Assembly (NCBI RefSeq): GCF_021021435.1
Contig: NZ_JAINWI010000017.1
Span: 89,234 to 153,233, forward strand
Length of the DNA stretch: 64,000 nt
Source: Seohaeicola saemankumensis
GTDB lineage: Bacteria > Pseudomonadota > Alphaproteobacteria > Rhodobacterales > Rhodobacteraceae
Direction: 5' to 3'
The first letter of the stretch is position 1; every line of letters begins with the position of its first letter. This document shows positions 25,101-34,986 of this stretch, piece after piece. The notes below the pieces were generated by a model. It did not search any database. It worked only from the letters and a program-made list of their open reading frames with translations, and had not been told where the DNA came from. The translations under genes and the position numbers were made by a program.

Positions 25101-25730
25101 ATGCGCGCACTGGTCGTCTACTGTCATCCCGATCCTGAAAGCTTCAACGCGGCGATCTGCGATCTGGTCTGCACAAGACTGACCGAAGCCGGAGCAGAAT
25201 TACGTGTTCTGGACCTTTACGCCCGCGGTTTCGATGGCGCGCTCAGCCGGACGGAATGGCGTGGCTATCTGGACAGCCCCGCCAACCGCGTGCCGGTGAA
25301 ACAGGATGCCCACGCACTTGAATGGTGCGATACATTGATCTTCATTTACCCTACGTGGTGGTATGGTTTGCCTGCAGTCCTCAAGGGCTGGCTGGACCGT
25401 GTGATGCTGCCCGATGTGGCCTTTCTGATGCCGGACGGCGCGAACAAGACGATCCGTCCGGGCCTGACCCATATCACGCGGTTGGGCGTCTTCACGACAT
25501 GTGGCGCCAGCCGCTGGCTGACCTTTCTGGTCGGTGCGCCCGGGAAGCGGACCTTGCTGCGCGGTGTACGCCTGCTTTGCGCTCGGCGATGCCGCACCGC
25601 TTTTGCCGCGCATTACCTGATGGACAGTTCCACACCAGAAAGCCGCGCAACCCATCTGGAACGGGTTGACCGCGCACTGGCCAAACTGATCGGCGCGAAG
25701 GCTCGGCAGACCAAGGGGGCCGCGGCATGA
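25101..25730 (+). CDS. NAD(P)H-dependent flavin oxidoreductase, flavodoxin fold (second of two)
   Basis: A 209-residue paralogue of the preceding gene with the same architecture: LVVYCHPDPESFNAAICDLV, then IFIYPTWWYGLPAVLKGWLD. The pair shares the R-x-x-W/G-Y motif after LSRTEWRGYLD. The ATG follows the previous stop immediately, so translation is coupled; the ribosome site lies inside the preceding gene (GAAATGAAGG). Tandem flavodoxin-fold genes hint at a heterodimer or two different acceptors. The end overlaps the oxygenase start (ATGA). Confidence 0.82.
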   Translation: MRALVVYCHPDPESFNAAICDLVCTRLTEAGAELRVLDLYARGFDGALSRTEWRGYLDSPANRVPVKQDAHALEWCDTLIFIYPTWWYGLPAVLKGWLDRVMLPDVAFLMPDGANKTIRPGLTHITRLGVFTTCGASRWLTFLVGAPGKRTLLRGVRLLCARRCRTAFAAHYLMDSSTPESRATHLERVDRALAKLIGAKARQTKGAAA

Positions 25731-26659
25731 GCACGATCCCGATCCTTGACTGGCGGCGCTTCCTCGATCCTGCGGCGCGGCATGGCTTTGTCGCCGATCT
25801 TGGCAAATCATGTCGAAATACTGGATTTTTTCTGCTGACCGGTCACGATATCCCGCAAAACCTATGCGATGAGGCCTTTGCCGCCGCCGCGGTTTTTTTC
25901 GCCTTGCCCGCCACCGCCAAAAAGCCGCTGTCCATCCTGACGAATCCCCATAACCGCGGCTGGGCGATGCAAGGGTCAGAGCAGCTTGATGAGACGTCCT
26001 TGCTGCCTGACCGCAAGGAGGCTTTCAATATCGGTCTTGAGATGAACGGCGATGATCCGCGCCTCTTGCGAGGCGAGGCGTTTCGCGGGCTTAACCTCTG
26101 GCCCGATCTGCAAGGGTTCCGCGAAACGATGCTGGCCTATTTCGACGCCGCGCACCGGCTGGGTATCGCGCTGATGGGGGCGGTCGCCCGTGATCTGGGG
26201 CTGCATCCGCAATATTTCGATCTGGATTTCGATGCGCCAATGGCAACGCTGCGTCTGTTGCATTATCCCGCCGCGCAAGATGCAGGCGATGGTATCGGCG
26301 CTGGTGCACATACCGATTACGGCGCACTGACCTTGCTTGCCACGGACGGAACAGCCGGTCTGCAAGTGCGCGGCAAAGACGGTCTCTGGCTTGATTTGCC
26401 ACATGTGCAAGGCGCGCTGGTCGTCAATATCGGGGATTGCCTCATGCGCTGGACAAACGACCTATACGCATCGACCCCGCATCGCGTTCTGCCACCACCA
26501 CGCGCACGGCAGTCGATCGCGTTCTTTCTAGATCCCAATCCCGACAGCATGATCGCCGCCCTGCCCGGAACAGGTGCGCCACGTTATGCACCGATCCTTG
26601 CTGCCGATTACTTGCGGTCACGACTGGACGCCACTTACAGACCGGAGAAAACAGCATGA
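25727..26659 (+). CDS. isopenicillin-N-synthase-like Fe(II)/2-oxoglutarate oxygenase
   Basis: A 310-residue DIOX_N plus 2OG-FeII_Oxy protein. It opens IPILDWRRF with an N-terminal helix FFLLTGHDIP, and the catalytic core carries His195 and Asp197 (GAHTDYGALTLL) and His252 (STPHRVLPP), with the R-x-S of 2-oxoglutarate binding in RQSIAFF. The family includes thymine 7-hydroxylase and other base- or amine-oxidising enzymes, which fits the deaminase and pyrimidine-type transporter nearby. Coupled to both neighbours by ATGA overlaps. Substrate is not determinable from sequence. Confidence 0.86.
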   Translation: MSTIPILDWRRFLDPAARHGFVADLGKSCRNTGFFLLTGHDIPQNLCDEAFAAAAVFFALPATAKKPLSILTNPHNRGWAMQGSEQLDETSLLPDRKEAFNIGLEMNGDDPRLLRGEAFRGLNLWPDLQGFRETMLAYFDAAHRLGIALMGAVARDLGLHPQYFDLDFDAPMATLRLLHYPAAQDAGDGIGAGAHTDYGALTLLATDGTAGLQVRGKDGLWLDLPHVQGALVVNIGDCLMRWTNDLYASTPHRVLPPPRARQSIAFFLDPNPDSMIAALPGTGAPRYAPILAADYLRSRLDATYRPEKTA

Positions 26660-27456
26660 GACGACTGGACTGGGCCCAATACCGCGCCCCCGAATTTGCC
26701 CTGATCGACCCGATGACGACCATCGCGATCCTTCCCACGGCGGCGGTTGAACAGCACGGTCCGCATCTGCCGGTGGGTGTCGATATGATGATCGCGAACG
26801 GCATGCTGGACGAGTTGCGCCGCCAATGCCCCGATGATCTGGATATCCGCATTCTTCCCGTGCAATGCGTGGGCAAGTCGAACGAGCACCTGCATGCGGC
26901 AGGCACGCTGACGCTTGGCGCACAAACAGCCCTTGCCGCGTGGGTCGAGATCGGCCTTTCCGTGGCCCGCGCCGGCGTTCGCAAGATCGTTATCGTCAAC
27001 AGTCATGGTGGCAATCTTGATCTGGTGTCTATCCTGTCACGCGAATTGCGCGTGCGGGCCGGCATGATGGCAGTCAAAAGTCAGTGGAGCTCTTTCGGGC
27101 AGCCTGCGGGCATGTATCCGCCAGAGGAGATCGCCTTCGGCATCCACGGTGGTGACGTCGAAACCTCGATCATGCTGGCGCTACATCCCGAACTGGTGGA
27201 TATGACTGCGGCGCAGAATTTCCGCTCCAGCGCGCAAGAGGCCCCCATCTCGCCCATCGGGCCTGTGTCGCTGGGCTGGATTTCATCAGACCTCAACCCC
27301 GCCGGAACCGTCGGCAATGCCGCAATCGCAACTGCAGCAAAAGGTGAGGCAACAATCAGGCATCAGGTGGCTGGGCTTGTTGCCGTACTGCAAGACCTGA
27401 AAACCATGTCTCTTGAAGGCTATGCTCCGGTTGCACAATCGGCGCAGTTTCTCTGA
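26656..27456 (+). CDS. creatininase-family amidohydrolase
   Basis: A 266-residue metal-dependent hydrolase. The N-terminal LPTAAVEQHGPHLPVGVD supplies metal ligands Glu32, His34 and Asp43; VNSHGGNLDLVS and GIHGGDVETSIML supply the remaining His and Glu. Family members open cyclic amides (creatinine), remove formyl groups in flavin/F420 synthesis (ArfB) or process peptides (MftE). ATG 26656 overlaps the oxygenase stop. As last gene of the operon it would suit ring opening or formamide removal after oxidation of an N-heterocycle, which is inference. Confidence 0.85.
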   Translation: MRRLDWAQYRAPEFALIDPMTTIAILPTAAVEQHGPHLPVGVDMMIANGMLDELRRQCPDDLDIRILPVQCVGKSNEHLHAAGTLTLGAQTALAAWVEIGLSVARAGVRKIVIVNSHGGNLDLVSILSRELRVRAGMMAVKSQWSSFGQPAGMYPPEEIAFGIHGGDVETSIMLALHPELVDMTAAQNFRSSAQEAPISPIGPVSLGWISSDLNPAGTVGNAAIATAAKGEATIRHQVAGLVAVLQDLKTMSLEGYAPVAQSAQFL

Positions 27457-27551
27457 ATACGAGAATATAACCACCGGAAGTTGCGCGCAGCTTCTTGCAG
27501 TCCCCTCAGACTACAGTCACTATGGCAAAACTGTGGCACGAGGAGTGGACG

Positions 27552-28217
27552 ATGCGTTTAAGCCTGCAATTCCCGCAGCTTGCGAAGGCTGACCTGTTCG
27601 AGGATTTGCCATCTGCCGATATTGCCACTTTCCTTGACAGTTGTGAGCTGCGAAGCGTTACAAGCGGAACAGTGCTTTTGGAACAGGATCAGCACGCCGA
27701 AGGCATGCTGATGATCGCCTATGGGTGTGTTGAGGTCACGATGACGACGCCGGATGGCCATGTCGCCGTTCTGCACCACGCCCGAGAGGCCGAAACCCTT
27801 GGCTGTATGGAGACAGCGACCCGCCAACCATGTGTCGCATGGTGCACAGCCGTGGGGGATGTAACCTACCTCTTTTGTCCGCTTGACAGGTTTGCCGACC
27901 ATCTGGCGCACCCTCTGATCCAGAGGAACGTGATGCGGATCATGCGGGCACGGATGCTGCGTGATAGTTTGCGCAAGCATGTCGACCAACATTACACGCT
28001 GGACCGGCGTGTCTGCGCCTATCTGTTGCGCCTGACCGACCGTTCCAACCGTGTTCCGCACAGCCAGGGCTATATTGCGAAACTTGCAAGCTGTTCGCGC
28101 CAGTCGATCAACCGCACATTGGCTGTCCTGCGCGAGGATGGGCTGATTACAATCGAAAAAGGCAAGATACGGTTGCTGGATCGTGAAGGGCTGGAACGCA
28201 AACTAGCGGGGCGATAG
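27552..28217 (+). CDS. Crp/Fnr-family transcriptional regulator
   Basis: A 221-residue regulator: an N-terminal cyclic-nucleotide-binding-like beta barrel (residues about 15-125, SGTVLLEQDQHAEGMLMIAY) without FNR-type N-terminal cysteines, a long dimer helix (RIMRARMLRDSLRKHVDQHY) and a C-terminal winged helix with YIAKLASCSRQSINRTLAVL. The ATG at 27552 sits six bases after AGGAG; an upstream ATG at 27522 would add ten residues without a ribosome site. It follows the creatininase gene by 95 bases and may regulate that operon. The ligand is unknown. Confidence 0.82.
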   Translation: MRLSLQFPQLAKADLFEDLPSADIATFLDSCELRSVTSGTVLLEQDQHAEGMLMIAYGCVEVTMTTPDGHVAVLHHAREAETLGCMETATRQPCVAWCTAVGDVTYLFCPLDRFADHLAHPLIQRNVMRIMRARMLRDSLRKHVDQHYTLDRRVCAYLLRLTDRSNRVPHSQGYIAKLASCSRQSINRTLAVLREDGLITIEKGKIRLLDREGLERKLAGR

Positions 28218-28226
28218 CCGCGCCGC

Positions 28227-29117
28227 TCAGCCGGTCACGGGTATTACGTCAACGGCCTGACGGCTTGTCTGGCGACCTGCGACGCGCAGGATACCCTTGA
28301 CCGGCGAGACATCGGTATAATCGCGGCCTCGCGCAACCTCGATATGGTCAAGCCCTGCAAAACAGTTGTTTGTCGGATCGAAATCCATCCAGCCAGCGTC
28401 CGGGCCACACCATGCACAAATCCACGCATGCATGGCATCCGCCCCTTCCAGCCGGGGTTTTCCGGCGGGCGGGATTGTCCGCAGGAATCCGCTGACATAT
28501 CCGGCAGGAATGCCAAGACTGCGCAGGGCCGCGATCATGATATGTGACATGTCCTGACATACGCCGTGACGCTTCTCGAAAGCCTCGGCCATAGGCGTGT
28601 CGACGGTCGTTGCCTTGGCGTCGAAGCGAATATCGCGGTGCAGGGCATCGCCTATCGCGGCAACGACCTGTTCACATGACACACGATCAGGCAGGCCCTG
28701 CCTGACCTGTGCAGCGTAATCCGCGATTTCCGGAAGTGCAGGTACGCGCGCGGAAGGCGCTGTGAAGTGCAACGGTGAAAACGGACCAAGATCACGGGAC
28801 TGCTCGATCAGGCTTTTCATGTCGCCAAGGTTCGAGAACAGCCCTTGCTGCGTTTCGCCCTCAAGCCGTTCGATCCGCGCTTTCAGGGCAACCCCGACAT
28901 GGTCATGCGCATCGCGAAAGGCAAACTCGACAGTCGGGTTGCCGAAGAAATCAATCCAGTTTCGCCTTTCCGACGGCTGCGGATGAATGTCGATCAGCGC
29001 GGCAATCAGGCGCTGCCGTTTCGGCACATCCAGCGGTGTGATCCGCAGCAGATGACGCCCACCGGCGGCAGCGCCGGTATAGTCGTAGCGGATGTTGAGG
29101 GCGACATCGTAGATCAT
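28227..29117 (-). CDS. transglutaminase-like cysteine protease, stand-alone
   Basis: A 296-residue protein with the bacterial transglutaminase N-terminal beta domain (residues 1-80, MIYDVALNIRYDY) and a transglutaminase core with Cys187 (RHGVCQDMSHIM), His230 (DAMHAWICAW) and Asp247 (DFDPTNN). Such proteins usually act as cysteine peptidases or amidases rather than cross-linkers. It is 12 bases downstream of the ATP-grasp/alpha-E gene and ends 9 bases from the convergent Crp gene. Together with the two genes upstream it forms a conserved predicted peptide-ligation/cleavage cluster. Confidence 0.85.
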   Translation of the reverse strand: MIYDVALNIRYDYTGAAAGGRHLLRITPLDVPKRQRLIAALIDIHPQPSERRNWIDFFGNPTVEFAFRDAHDHVGVALKARIERLEGETQQGLFSNLGDMKSLIEQSRDLGPFSPLHFTAPSARVPALPEIADYAAQVRQGLPDRVSCEQVVAAIGDALHRDIRFDAKATTVDTPMAEAFEKRHGVCQDMSHIMIAALRSLGIPAGYVSGFLRTIPPAGKPRLEGADAMHAWICAWCGPDAGWMDFDPTNNCFAGLDHIEVARGRDYTDVSPVKGILRVAGRQTSRQAVDVIPVTG

Positions 29118-29129
29118 GAGCGCACCAGA

Positions 29130-31523
29130 CTAATGCAGATGTGCATCGTGCAAGGCCGTCGACAGAGCAAGGATATCGCCGCGCAGTGCAGTCAGTGCAC
29201 CAGTGTCAAGCGTTTCCACAGAATGCACAGCAACCCGCGTATCCAGTTCCAGCACCTGACGTTCAAAATCGCTGAGTTGTGCATGGGGGCGCGCGATTGC
29301 CAAGTCTTCCACACGGTGGCGTATGCTCATCAGGTGGAACCGGATCGAGCGGGGGTTTTGCGGATCCAGCGCCAGCATGTCGACCACAGTACTGCGGGTC
29401 GTTGTGACAGCATAGCGCTGGCGATGGATCATGATGCTGTCGCCGATCTCGATCGCAAGATCCAAGGCACCTTCGGGCGCGTCCGACCCTGTGGCTGCCG
29501 CCAGCAACTCTGCCATCATCGCGGCGCGTTCCAGCGAGCGGCCGATGGTCAGAAACTGCCAGCCAGCCGCGCGATACATGTTCTCATGCACCAGCCCCGA
29601 AAAGCCGGCTATCTTGCGGAGCAAGACGCTCATCACCAGCGCCGCATCCGTGCCAGGCCTTGCCGTCAGAGCGATGCGGTTCATGGATTTCTCGACATCC
29701 TTGAGCGCGGCCCAGCCATCAACGGAAAAACGGTCGCGGATCTGGCTTGCACTGTTGACCGCAGAGGTCAGGGTAGCTTGCAAGCCGTTGGGCAAGGCTT
29801 GCGCCGCATCGGTTCCCATCGTTGCCAGAAGATCACGGATCAGGGCCAGCAACGGTTCTGTCGCCGCCTCGTCCAGACGACTGTGATAGGCGCGCACCAG
29901 TCTCAGGATACCCTCGCTTCTTTCTACATAGCGGCCTAGCCAGAAGAAGTTGTCGGCCGCCCGCGATGGAAGCGGTCCGGACTGGGCGCGCTGGAAAGGA
30001 GCATCCGATGAAGACAGCATCGAGACCGGATCGACCGGCTTGTCACTGACGACCCAGACATCCGCGACCGACCCGCCACTTCGCATGGCAATGGCCGTTG
30101 CATCCTGTCCGGCACCGATGCGACCAAAACCGCCTGGCATAACCTGCCAACCTGAAGGCGTCCGTGCCAGAAAGACTCTGATCGTCATAGGGCGCGGCAC
30201 CAGTTCGCCATTATCAAAGACTGGCGTCGTGGACAGGGTGACCAGTTCCTGCCCGACAAGTTGCGCTGCATTGGCCGTCAGCCAATTGTCCAGCGATTGC
30301 CCGTCCGCTCCGCGCATCTGTCCCGCAACGGCATGCGCGGCGCTTGTCTCGAACGGCATGCGGTTGGACAGCGCTGGCCCGATCATCATGCGGTTTGCAT
30401 TGGCTCGCACATGGGCCAGTTCCGCATCCTGCCCGCACCACCAAGTGGCGACATTCGGCAGGGCCAAGCGCTCGCCTGTCAGGAATTTGCTGATCTTGGG
30501 CAAGAAGGCCATCAGCGCCTGTGTCTCCAAAACCCCTGCCCCCAGCGCATTGACCATTGTCACTTGCCCCTGCCTGATCGCCGACACCAGGCCGGGTGTG
30601 CCGATCTGGGATTGCGACGCCAGTTCCAGCGGATCGGTCCAACCGGAATCCATCCGTCGCCAGAGCACTTCAACAGGCACAAGGCCCTGCACCGTGCGGA
30701 TCTGCAGCCGCCCGTCCTGCACGGTCATATCCTCGCCCGCCAGCAGGTTCAGGCCAAGATACCGCGCGATGTAGGCCTGTTCGTAATAGGTATCGGTCAA
30801 CGGTCCGGGCGTCAAAATACCAATGCGCGCCGCAGGATCACGCCGCAGGTGGTCCAACCCCTCGCGAAAGGCGCGAAAAAAACCTGCCAGCCGGTGCACG
30901 TTGGTCTTGCGAAAAAGCTCGGGGAACACACGTGCCGCAGCGACCCGGTTCTCAAGCGCGAAGCCGGCCCCCGAAGGTGCGTCGGTTCGGTCCGACAGAA
31001 CCCACCAGCGCCCGTCCGGACCGCGCCCGATCTCGAAAGCCACGAAATGCAGGAAATGCCCCGAATGCGGTTTGACCCCAACCATCGGTCGCAACCATTC
31101 AGGGTTCTGCGCGATCAGTGCTGCAGGAAGATGCCCCCCCGAAACCAGCGTGTTGGGTCCATAAAGATCCGCCACCACCTGTTCCAGAAGTTCGGCGCGC
31201 TGGATCAGACCTGCCGCGATACTGGACCATTCCCCATCCGGCAAAATGATCGGCACAGGGCTGAAGGGCCAGTCACGCCCCGACAGCGTCGTGTCGCCGT
31301 AACTGCGAAAGAACACGCCCGCATCGGTCAGATACTGGTCGCCGCGCGCAAAATCGTGGGTGATCTCGTCAGGCCCGAGGCGCGAGAGATGGTTGATCAG
31401 ACCAGCCCATCCCGGACGCATGCGCCCGCTTGCATCGCATAGCTCATCCGGCACACCCTGCAGCGGGCGGTAGTTGTCAAACAACCGCATATCCTGCCGT
31501 GAAGGATGTGCCTTCCCTCCCAT
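29130..31523 (-). CDS. circularly permuted ATP-grasp ligase fused to an alpha-E domain
   Basis: A 797-residue protein. The first ~480 residues form a circularly permuted ATP-grasp peptide ligase (start MRLFDNYRPLQGVPDELCD, with GILTPGPLTDTYYEQAYIAR and a GAGVLETQALMAFLPKISKF segment). From about residue 510 an alpha-E (DUF403) helical domain begins at NFFWLGRYVERSEGILRLV. These are usually two separate genes, so this is a fusion. ATP-grasp enzymes of this class are predicted to make amide bonds to peptides. Its ATG overlaps the stop of the large upstream gene (ATGA). An internal ATG (MRLFDNY) at residue 12 is an alternative start. Confidence 0.85.
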   Translation of the reverse strand: MGGKAHPSRQDMRLFDNYRPLQGVPDELCDASGRMRPGWAGLINHLSRLGPDEITHDFARGDQYLTDAGVFFRSYGDTTLSGRDWPFSPVPIILPDGEWSSIAAGLIQRAELLEQVVADLYGPNTLVSGGHLPAALIAQNPEWLRPMVGVKPHSGHFLHFVAFEIGRGPDGRWWVLSDRTDAPSGAGFALENRVAAARVFPELFRKTNVHRLAGFFRAFREGLDHLRRDPAARIGILTPGPLTDTYYEQAYIARYLGLNLLAGEDMTVQDGRLQIRTVQGLVPVEVLWRRMDSGWTDPLELASQSQIGTPGLVSAIRQGQVTMVNALGAGVLETQALMAFLPKISKFLTGERLALPNVATWWCGQDAELAHVRANANRMMIGPALSNRMPFETSAAHAVAGQMRGADGQSLDNWLTANAAQLVGQELVTLSTTPVFDNGELVPRPMTIRVFLARTPSGWQVMPGGFGRIGAGQDATAIAMRSGGSVADVWVVSDKPVDPVSMLSSSDAPFQRAQSGPLPSRAADNFFWLGRYVERSEGILRLVRAYHSRLDEAATEPLLALIRDLLATMGTDAAQALPNGLQATLTSAVNSASQIRDRFSVDGWAALKDVEKSMNRIALTARPGTDAALVMSVLLRKIAGFSGLVHENMYRAAGWQFLTIGRSLERAAMMAELLAAATGSDAPEGALDLAIEIGDSIMIHRQRYAVTTTRSTVVDMLALDPQNPRSIRFHLMSIRHRVEDLAIARPHAQLSDFERQVLELDTRVAVHSVETLDTGALTALRGDILALSTALHDAHLH

Positions 31524-34500
31524 CAGATACCCGCCGCCCGACGCAGATCAAGTGTCATCGGGGCCTCGGGGTGGGGCGTCTCGGCCTGCGGCTGGTAGAA
31601 ACCTGCTGTATGCCCGTAAGGTTCGAACCGCGCCAGACGCCGCGCCTCGGCCTCGTTGTCATTGACGGGGAAGGTATCGTAATTGCGCCCGCCCGGATGC
31701 GCCACGTGATAGGTGCATCCGCCCAGCGCGCGGCCTGTCCAGTTGTCGTAGATATCAAAAGTCAGCGGTGCATTGACCGGCAGTTTCGGATGCAGCGCCA
31801 GCGGTGGCTGCCATGCCTTGAACCGAACACCCGCAACCGCAACCCCGTTGGTCCCGGACTTTTGCAACGGCACGCGGCGGCGGTTGCAGGTCACGGTATA
31901 GCGGTCAGGGTCCGAGGTTGTCAGCTTGGCCTGCAAACGCTCGACCGAACTGTCGGTATAGCGCACGGTGCCGCCGATGGCTCCTGTTTCGCCCATGACG
32001 TGCCAAGGCTCCAGCGCTTGGCGCAATTCCAGCGTCACGCCTTCGACCTGCAATTCGCCACAGAAAGGAAAGCGGAACTCGGCCTGAGCCTTGAACCAGT
32101 CGGGGTTCAAGTCAAAGCCATGCTGGCGCAAATCGGACAGCACCTCCAGAAAATCCTCCCAGACGAAATGCGGCAGCATGAAGCGGTCCGACAATGTCGT
32201 GCCCCAACGGGTCAAATTGCCCTTGATCGGGCTCGCCCACATCCGCGCAATCAAGGCGCGGATCAGCAGTTGCTGGGCCAGTGACATGCGCGGATTGGGG
32301 GGCATCTCGAAGCCACGGAACTCGACCAGACCCAAACGGCCGGTGGGACCATCAGGGGAGTAAAGCTTGTCGATACAGATCTCGGCGCGGTGGGTGTTGC
32401 CTGTCACATCAACCAGAAGGTTGCGGAACAGACGGTCCACCAGCCAGGGGGCCGGCGGCACGCCCTGTCCGGGCCGCGGCACTTGCGCCAACGCGATTTC
32501 CAGCTCGTAAAGCGCGTCCATCCTCGCCTCGTCGATACGCGGGGCCTGACTCGTGGGGCCGATGAAGAGGCCGGAGAACAGATAGGACAGCGACGGATGA
32601 CGCTGCCAGTGCAGGATCAGGCTGGCCAGCAGATCGGGACGCCGCAGAAATGGGCTGTCGACAGGGGTTGATCCACCGACGACCACATGGTTGCCACCGC
32701 CCGTGCCAGTATGGCGCCCGTCGATCATGAACTTGTCGGCGCCCAGTTTCAGTTGCCGCGCCTCCTCATATACAGCCTCGGTCGTGTCGACGCAGTCCTG
32801 CCAGCTATGGGCGGGGTGGATGTTCACCTCGATCACACCGGGATCGGGGGCAACGCGGATCACATTCAGGCGCGGGTCACTTGGCGGGCCATAGCCTTCG
32901 ATATGCACAGGCAGGCCAAGCTTTTTTGCAGCGGCTTCGGCAGCAGCGACCAGATCAAGATAGTCCTCGACCTGCTCGACTGGTGGCATGAAGACGCAAA
33001 GCCGTCCGTCGCGTGGCTCGACCGAGATCGCGGTGCGGACAGCGCCACCCAATTCGCCGATGACTTGCTCGATCTGCGTCTGGCTTGGTTCGGACGCGGT
33101 AAAACGCGTCGCCTGCGCGGGATGCTGTGCCAGACTGTCCACACCCTCCGGCGCGGTGTCGCGCGCGACGGCGGGCAGCGGGCCGCGATCCTCGAAAGGA
33201 TCGGACGGGATCACATGCGGATAGCTGGCTTCCGGTACATGCGGCAGGGCGGACAGGGGAAGGCGATAGCCGACAGGACTGTCTCCGGGTACAAGGAAAA
33301 GATGCCCGCGCCGGAGCGTCCATTTCTCGGACCGCCAGACGCGCCCCGTTGCGCGCGCCTGCCAACGCTGCACAGGCAATACGAAACCGGATGGCTCGGT
33401 CAGCCCGCGCGAGAATACCCGCGCGATGCGGTCACGTTCCTCGGGGTCTTTCAGACGAGAGTTTTCGGGCGTCACGTTTTCAGGCAGATTGCCTTCCTTG
33501 ATGATCCATTCGGCAGGGTCTTCATAGGCAGGTGTCACGTTGTCGGAGGGGACACCCAAGGCCTCGGCCATATTGGACAGCAGCGTCGCCGCATGGTCCG
33601 GAGTGACGGTCGCACCAGTTTTCTCGGTCGCGATCAAGTCCGGGTCCGACCAGATCGGGGTGCCGTCATTGCGCCAATAGAGCGAGAAAGTCCAGCGCGG
33701 CAGGCTTTCGCCGGGATACCACTTGCCCTGCCCGTAATGCAGGAACCCACCCGGCGCGAAGCGGTCGCGCAAGCGACGGATAAGCGCATCGGCAAAGACA
33801 CGTTTAGTAGGGCCGACCGCCGCAGTATTCCATTCCTCGGCCTCGAAATCCAGCGTCGACACGAATGTCGGTTCGCCTCCCATCGTCAGGCGCACGTCGC
33901 CCTCTTTCAGCGCGGCGTCAACTTTTTCGCCAAGCGCGTTCAACTCGGCCCAAGCTTCATCCGAAAAAGGCTTGGTGATGCGCGGATGTTCGGCCACGCG
34001 CGCCACCGTCATGTCGAAATCGAAACTGACATTGGCCGCGCTTGCCAGTCCCGAAATAGGCGCGGCGTTACGGTAATGCGGGGTCGCGGCCAAGGGAATA
34101 TGCGACTCGCCCGTCAACAGGCCTGATGTCGGATCAAGCCCGATCCAGCCGGCGCCGGGCAGATAGACCTCGGCCCAGGCGTGCAGGTCGGTAAAGTCAT
34201 GCGTGGCCCCGATCGGCCCGTCAACGGCAGTCAGGTCGGGTTTCAACTGGATCAGGTAGCCCGACACGAACCGCGCCGCAAAACCCAGATGGCGCATCGC
34301 TTGCACCAACAGCCAGCTTGTATCGCGGCAAGATCCCTTGGCGGATGAAAGCGTCTGCTCAGGTGTCTGCACCCCCGGCTCTAGCCGGATCACATAGCCG
34401 ATATCCTGCGCCAATTGCGCGTTCAGCCCGACGATGAAATCAACGGTCCTGACGCGGTCGCGTGGCACTTTCGCCAGCCATGACTGCAACAATGGCCCCG

Positions 34501-34867
34501 CCGGTTCGGTTACGCGGTAGATCACCAGATCCTCTGCCACATCCTCGGGGTAGGTGAAGGGCCATGTGTCGGCGGTCTCCTCGACAAAGAAATCAAACGG
34601 GTTGTAGACTGTCATGTCGGCGGTCAGATCAACTTCGATCTTCAATTCGCGCACAGGTTCGGGAAACACGAAACGCGCCAGCCAGTTGCCATAAGGGTCT
34701 TGCTGATAGTTCACGAAGTGATCGGCCGGACTGACCTTGAGAGAATGCGATACAACGCGCGTCCGACTATGCGGCGCGGGACGCAGACGGATGATCTGCG
34801 GCCCCAGACTGACGGGTCGGTCATACTGGTAATGGGTCAGGTGATGAATGCTGGCAAGAATGGACAT
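31523..34867 (-). CDS. transglutaminase-DUF2126 (predicted amidoligase) fusion protein
   Basis: A 1114-residue cytoplasmic protein. Residues 1-80 are the transglutaminase N-terminal domain. The transglutaminase core follows with Cys180 ([14 protein letters not shown]), His229 ([10 protein letters not shown]) and Asp245 (GLDPTSG). The remaining ~800 residues are DUF2126, a putative amidoligase, with [19 protein letters not shown] and [19 protein letters not shown] as its most striking motifs. ATG 34867 has AAAGG seven bases before; a GTG two codons earlier is possible. First gene of the three-gene operon. Joining a peptidase-like and a ligase-like domain suggests making and trimming a peptide-type product. 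Confidence 0.87.
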   Translation of the reverse strand: MSILASIHHLTHYQYDRPVSLGPQIIRLRPAPHSRTRVVSHSLKVSPADHFVNYQQDPYGNWLARFVFPEPVRELKIEVDLTADMTVYNPFDFFVEETADTWPFTYPEDVAEDLVIYRVTEPAGPLLQSWLAKVPRDRVRTVDFIVGLNAQLAQDIGYVIRLEPGVQTPEQTLSSAKGSCRDTSWLLVQAMRHLGFAARFVSGYLIQLKPDLTAVDGPIGATHDFTDLHAWAEVYLPGAGWIGLDPTSGLLTGESHIPLAATPHYRNAAPISGLASAANVSFDFDMTVARVAEHPRITKPFSDEAWAELNALGEKVDAALKEGDVRLTMGGEPTFVSTLDFEAEEWNTAAVGPTKRVFADALIRRLRDRFAPGGFLHYGQGKWYPGESLPRWTFSLYWRNDGTPIWSDPDLIATEKTGATVTPDHAATLLSNMAEALGVPSDNVTPAYEDPAEWIIKEGNLPENVTPENSRLKDPEERDRIARVFSRGLTEPSGFVLPVQRWQARATGRVWRSEKWTLRRGHLFLVPGDSPVGYRLPLSALPHVPEASYPHVIPSDPFEDRGPLPAVARDTAPEGVDSLAQHPAQATRFTASEPSQTQIEQVIGELGGAVRTAISVEPRDGRLCVFMPPVEQVEDYLDLVAAAEAAAKKLGLPVHIEGYGPPSDPRLNVIRVAPDPGVIEVNIHPAHSWQDCVDTTEAVYEEARQLKLGADKFMIDGRHTGTGGGNHVVVGGSTPVDSPFLRRPDLLASLILHWQRHPSLSYLFSGLFIGPTSQAPRIDEARMDALYELEIALAQVPRPGQGVPPAPWLVDRLFRNLLVDVTGNTHRAEICIDKLYSPDGPTGRLGLVEFRGFEMPPNPRMSLAQQLLIRALIARMWASPIKGNLTRWGTTLSDRFMLPHFVWEDFLEVLSDLRQHGFDLNPDWFKAQAEFRFPFCGELQVEGVTLELRQALEPWHVMGETGAIGGTVRYTDSSVERLQAKLTTSDPDRYTVTCNRRRVPLQKSGTNGVAVAGVRFKAWQPPLALHPKLPVNAPLTFDIYDNWTGRALGGCTYHVAHPGGRNYDTFPVNDNEAEARRLARFEPYGHTAGFYQPQAETPHPEAPMTLDLRRAAGI

Positions 34868-34986
34868 GGGCACCTTTGCGGTCAGGGCTACCCCCCTGTT
34901 TTTTCACGTCCCCCCCCTTCATACCATCACAAACTGCATCGTTGCAGGGAATTGCCTGTCAGCGCCCGAAAATCCGGCAAGTCGGA

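Noticed and set aside
32687..34126. 479-residue plus-strand open frame inside the DUF2126 gene
   Set aside because: Antisense to a gene with intact catalytic motifs; composition rich in Arg, Gln and His with no recognisable domain.
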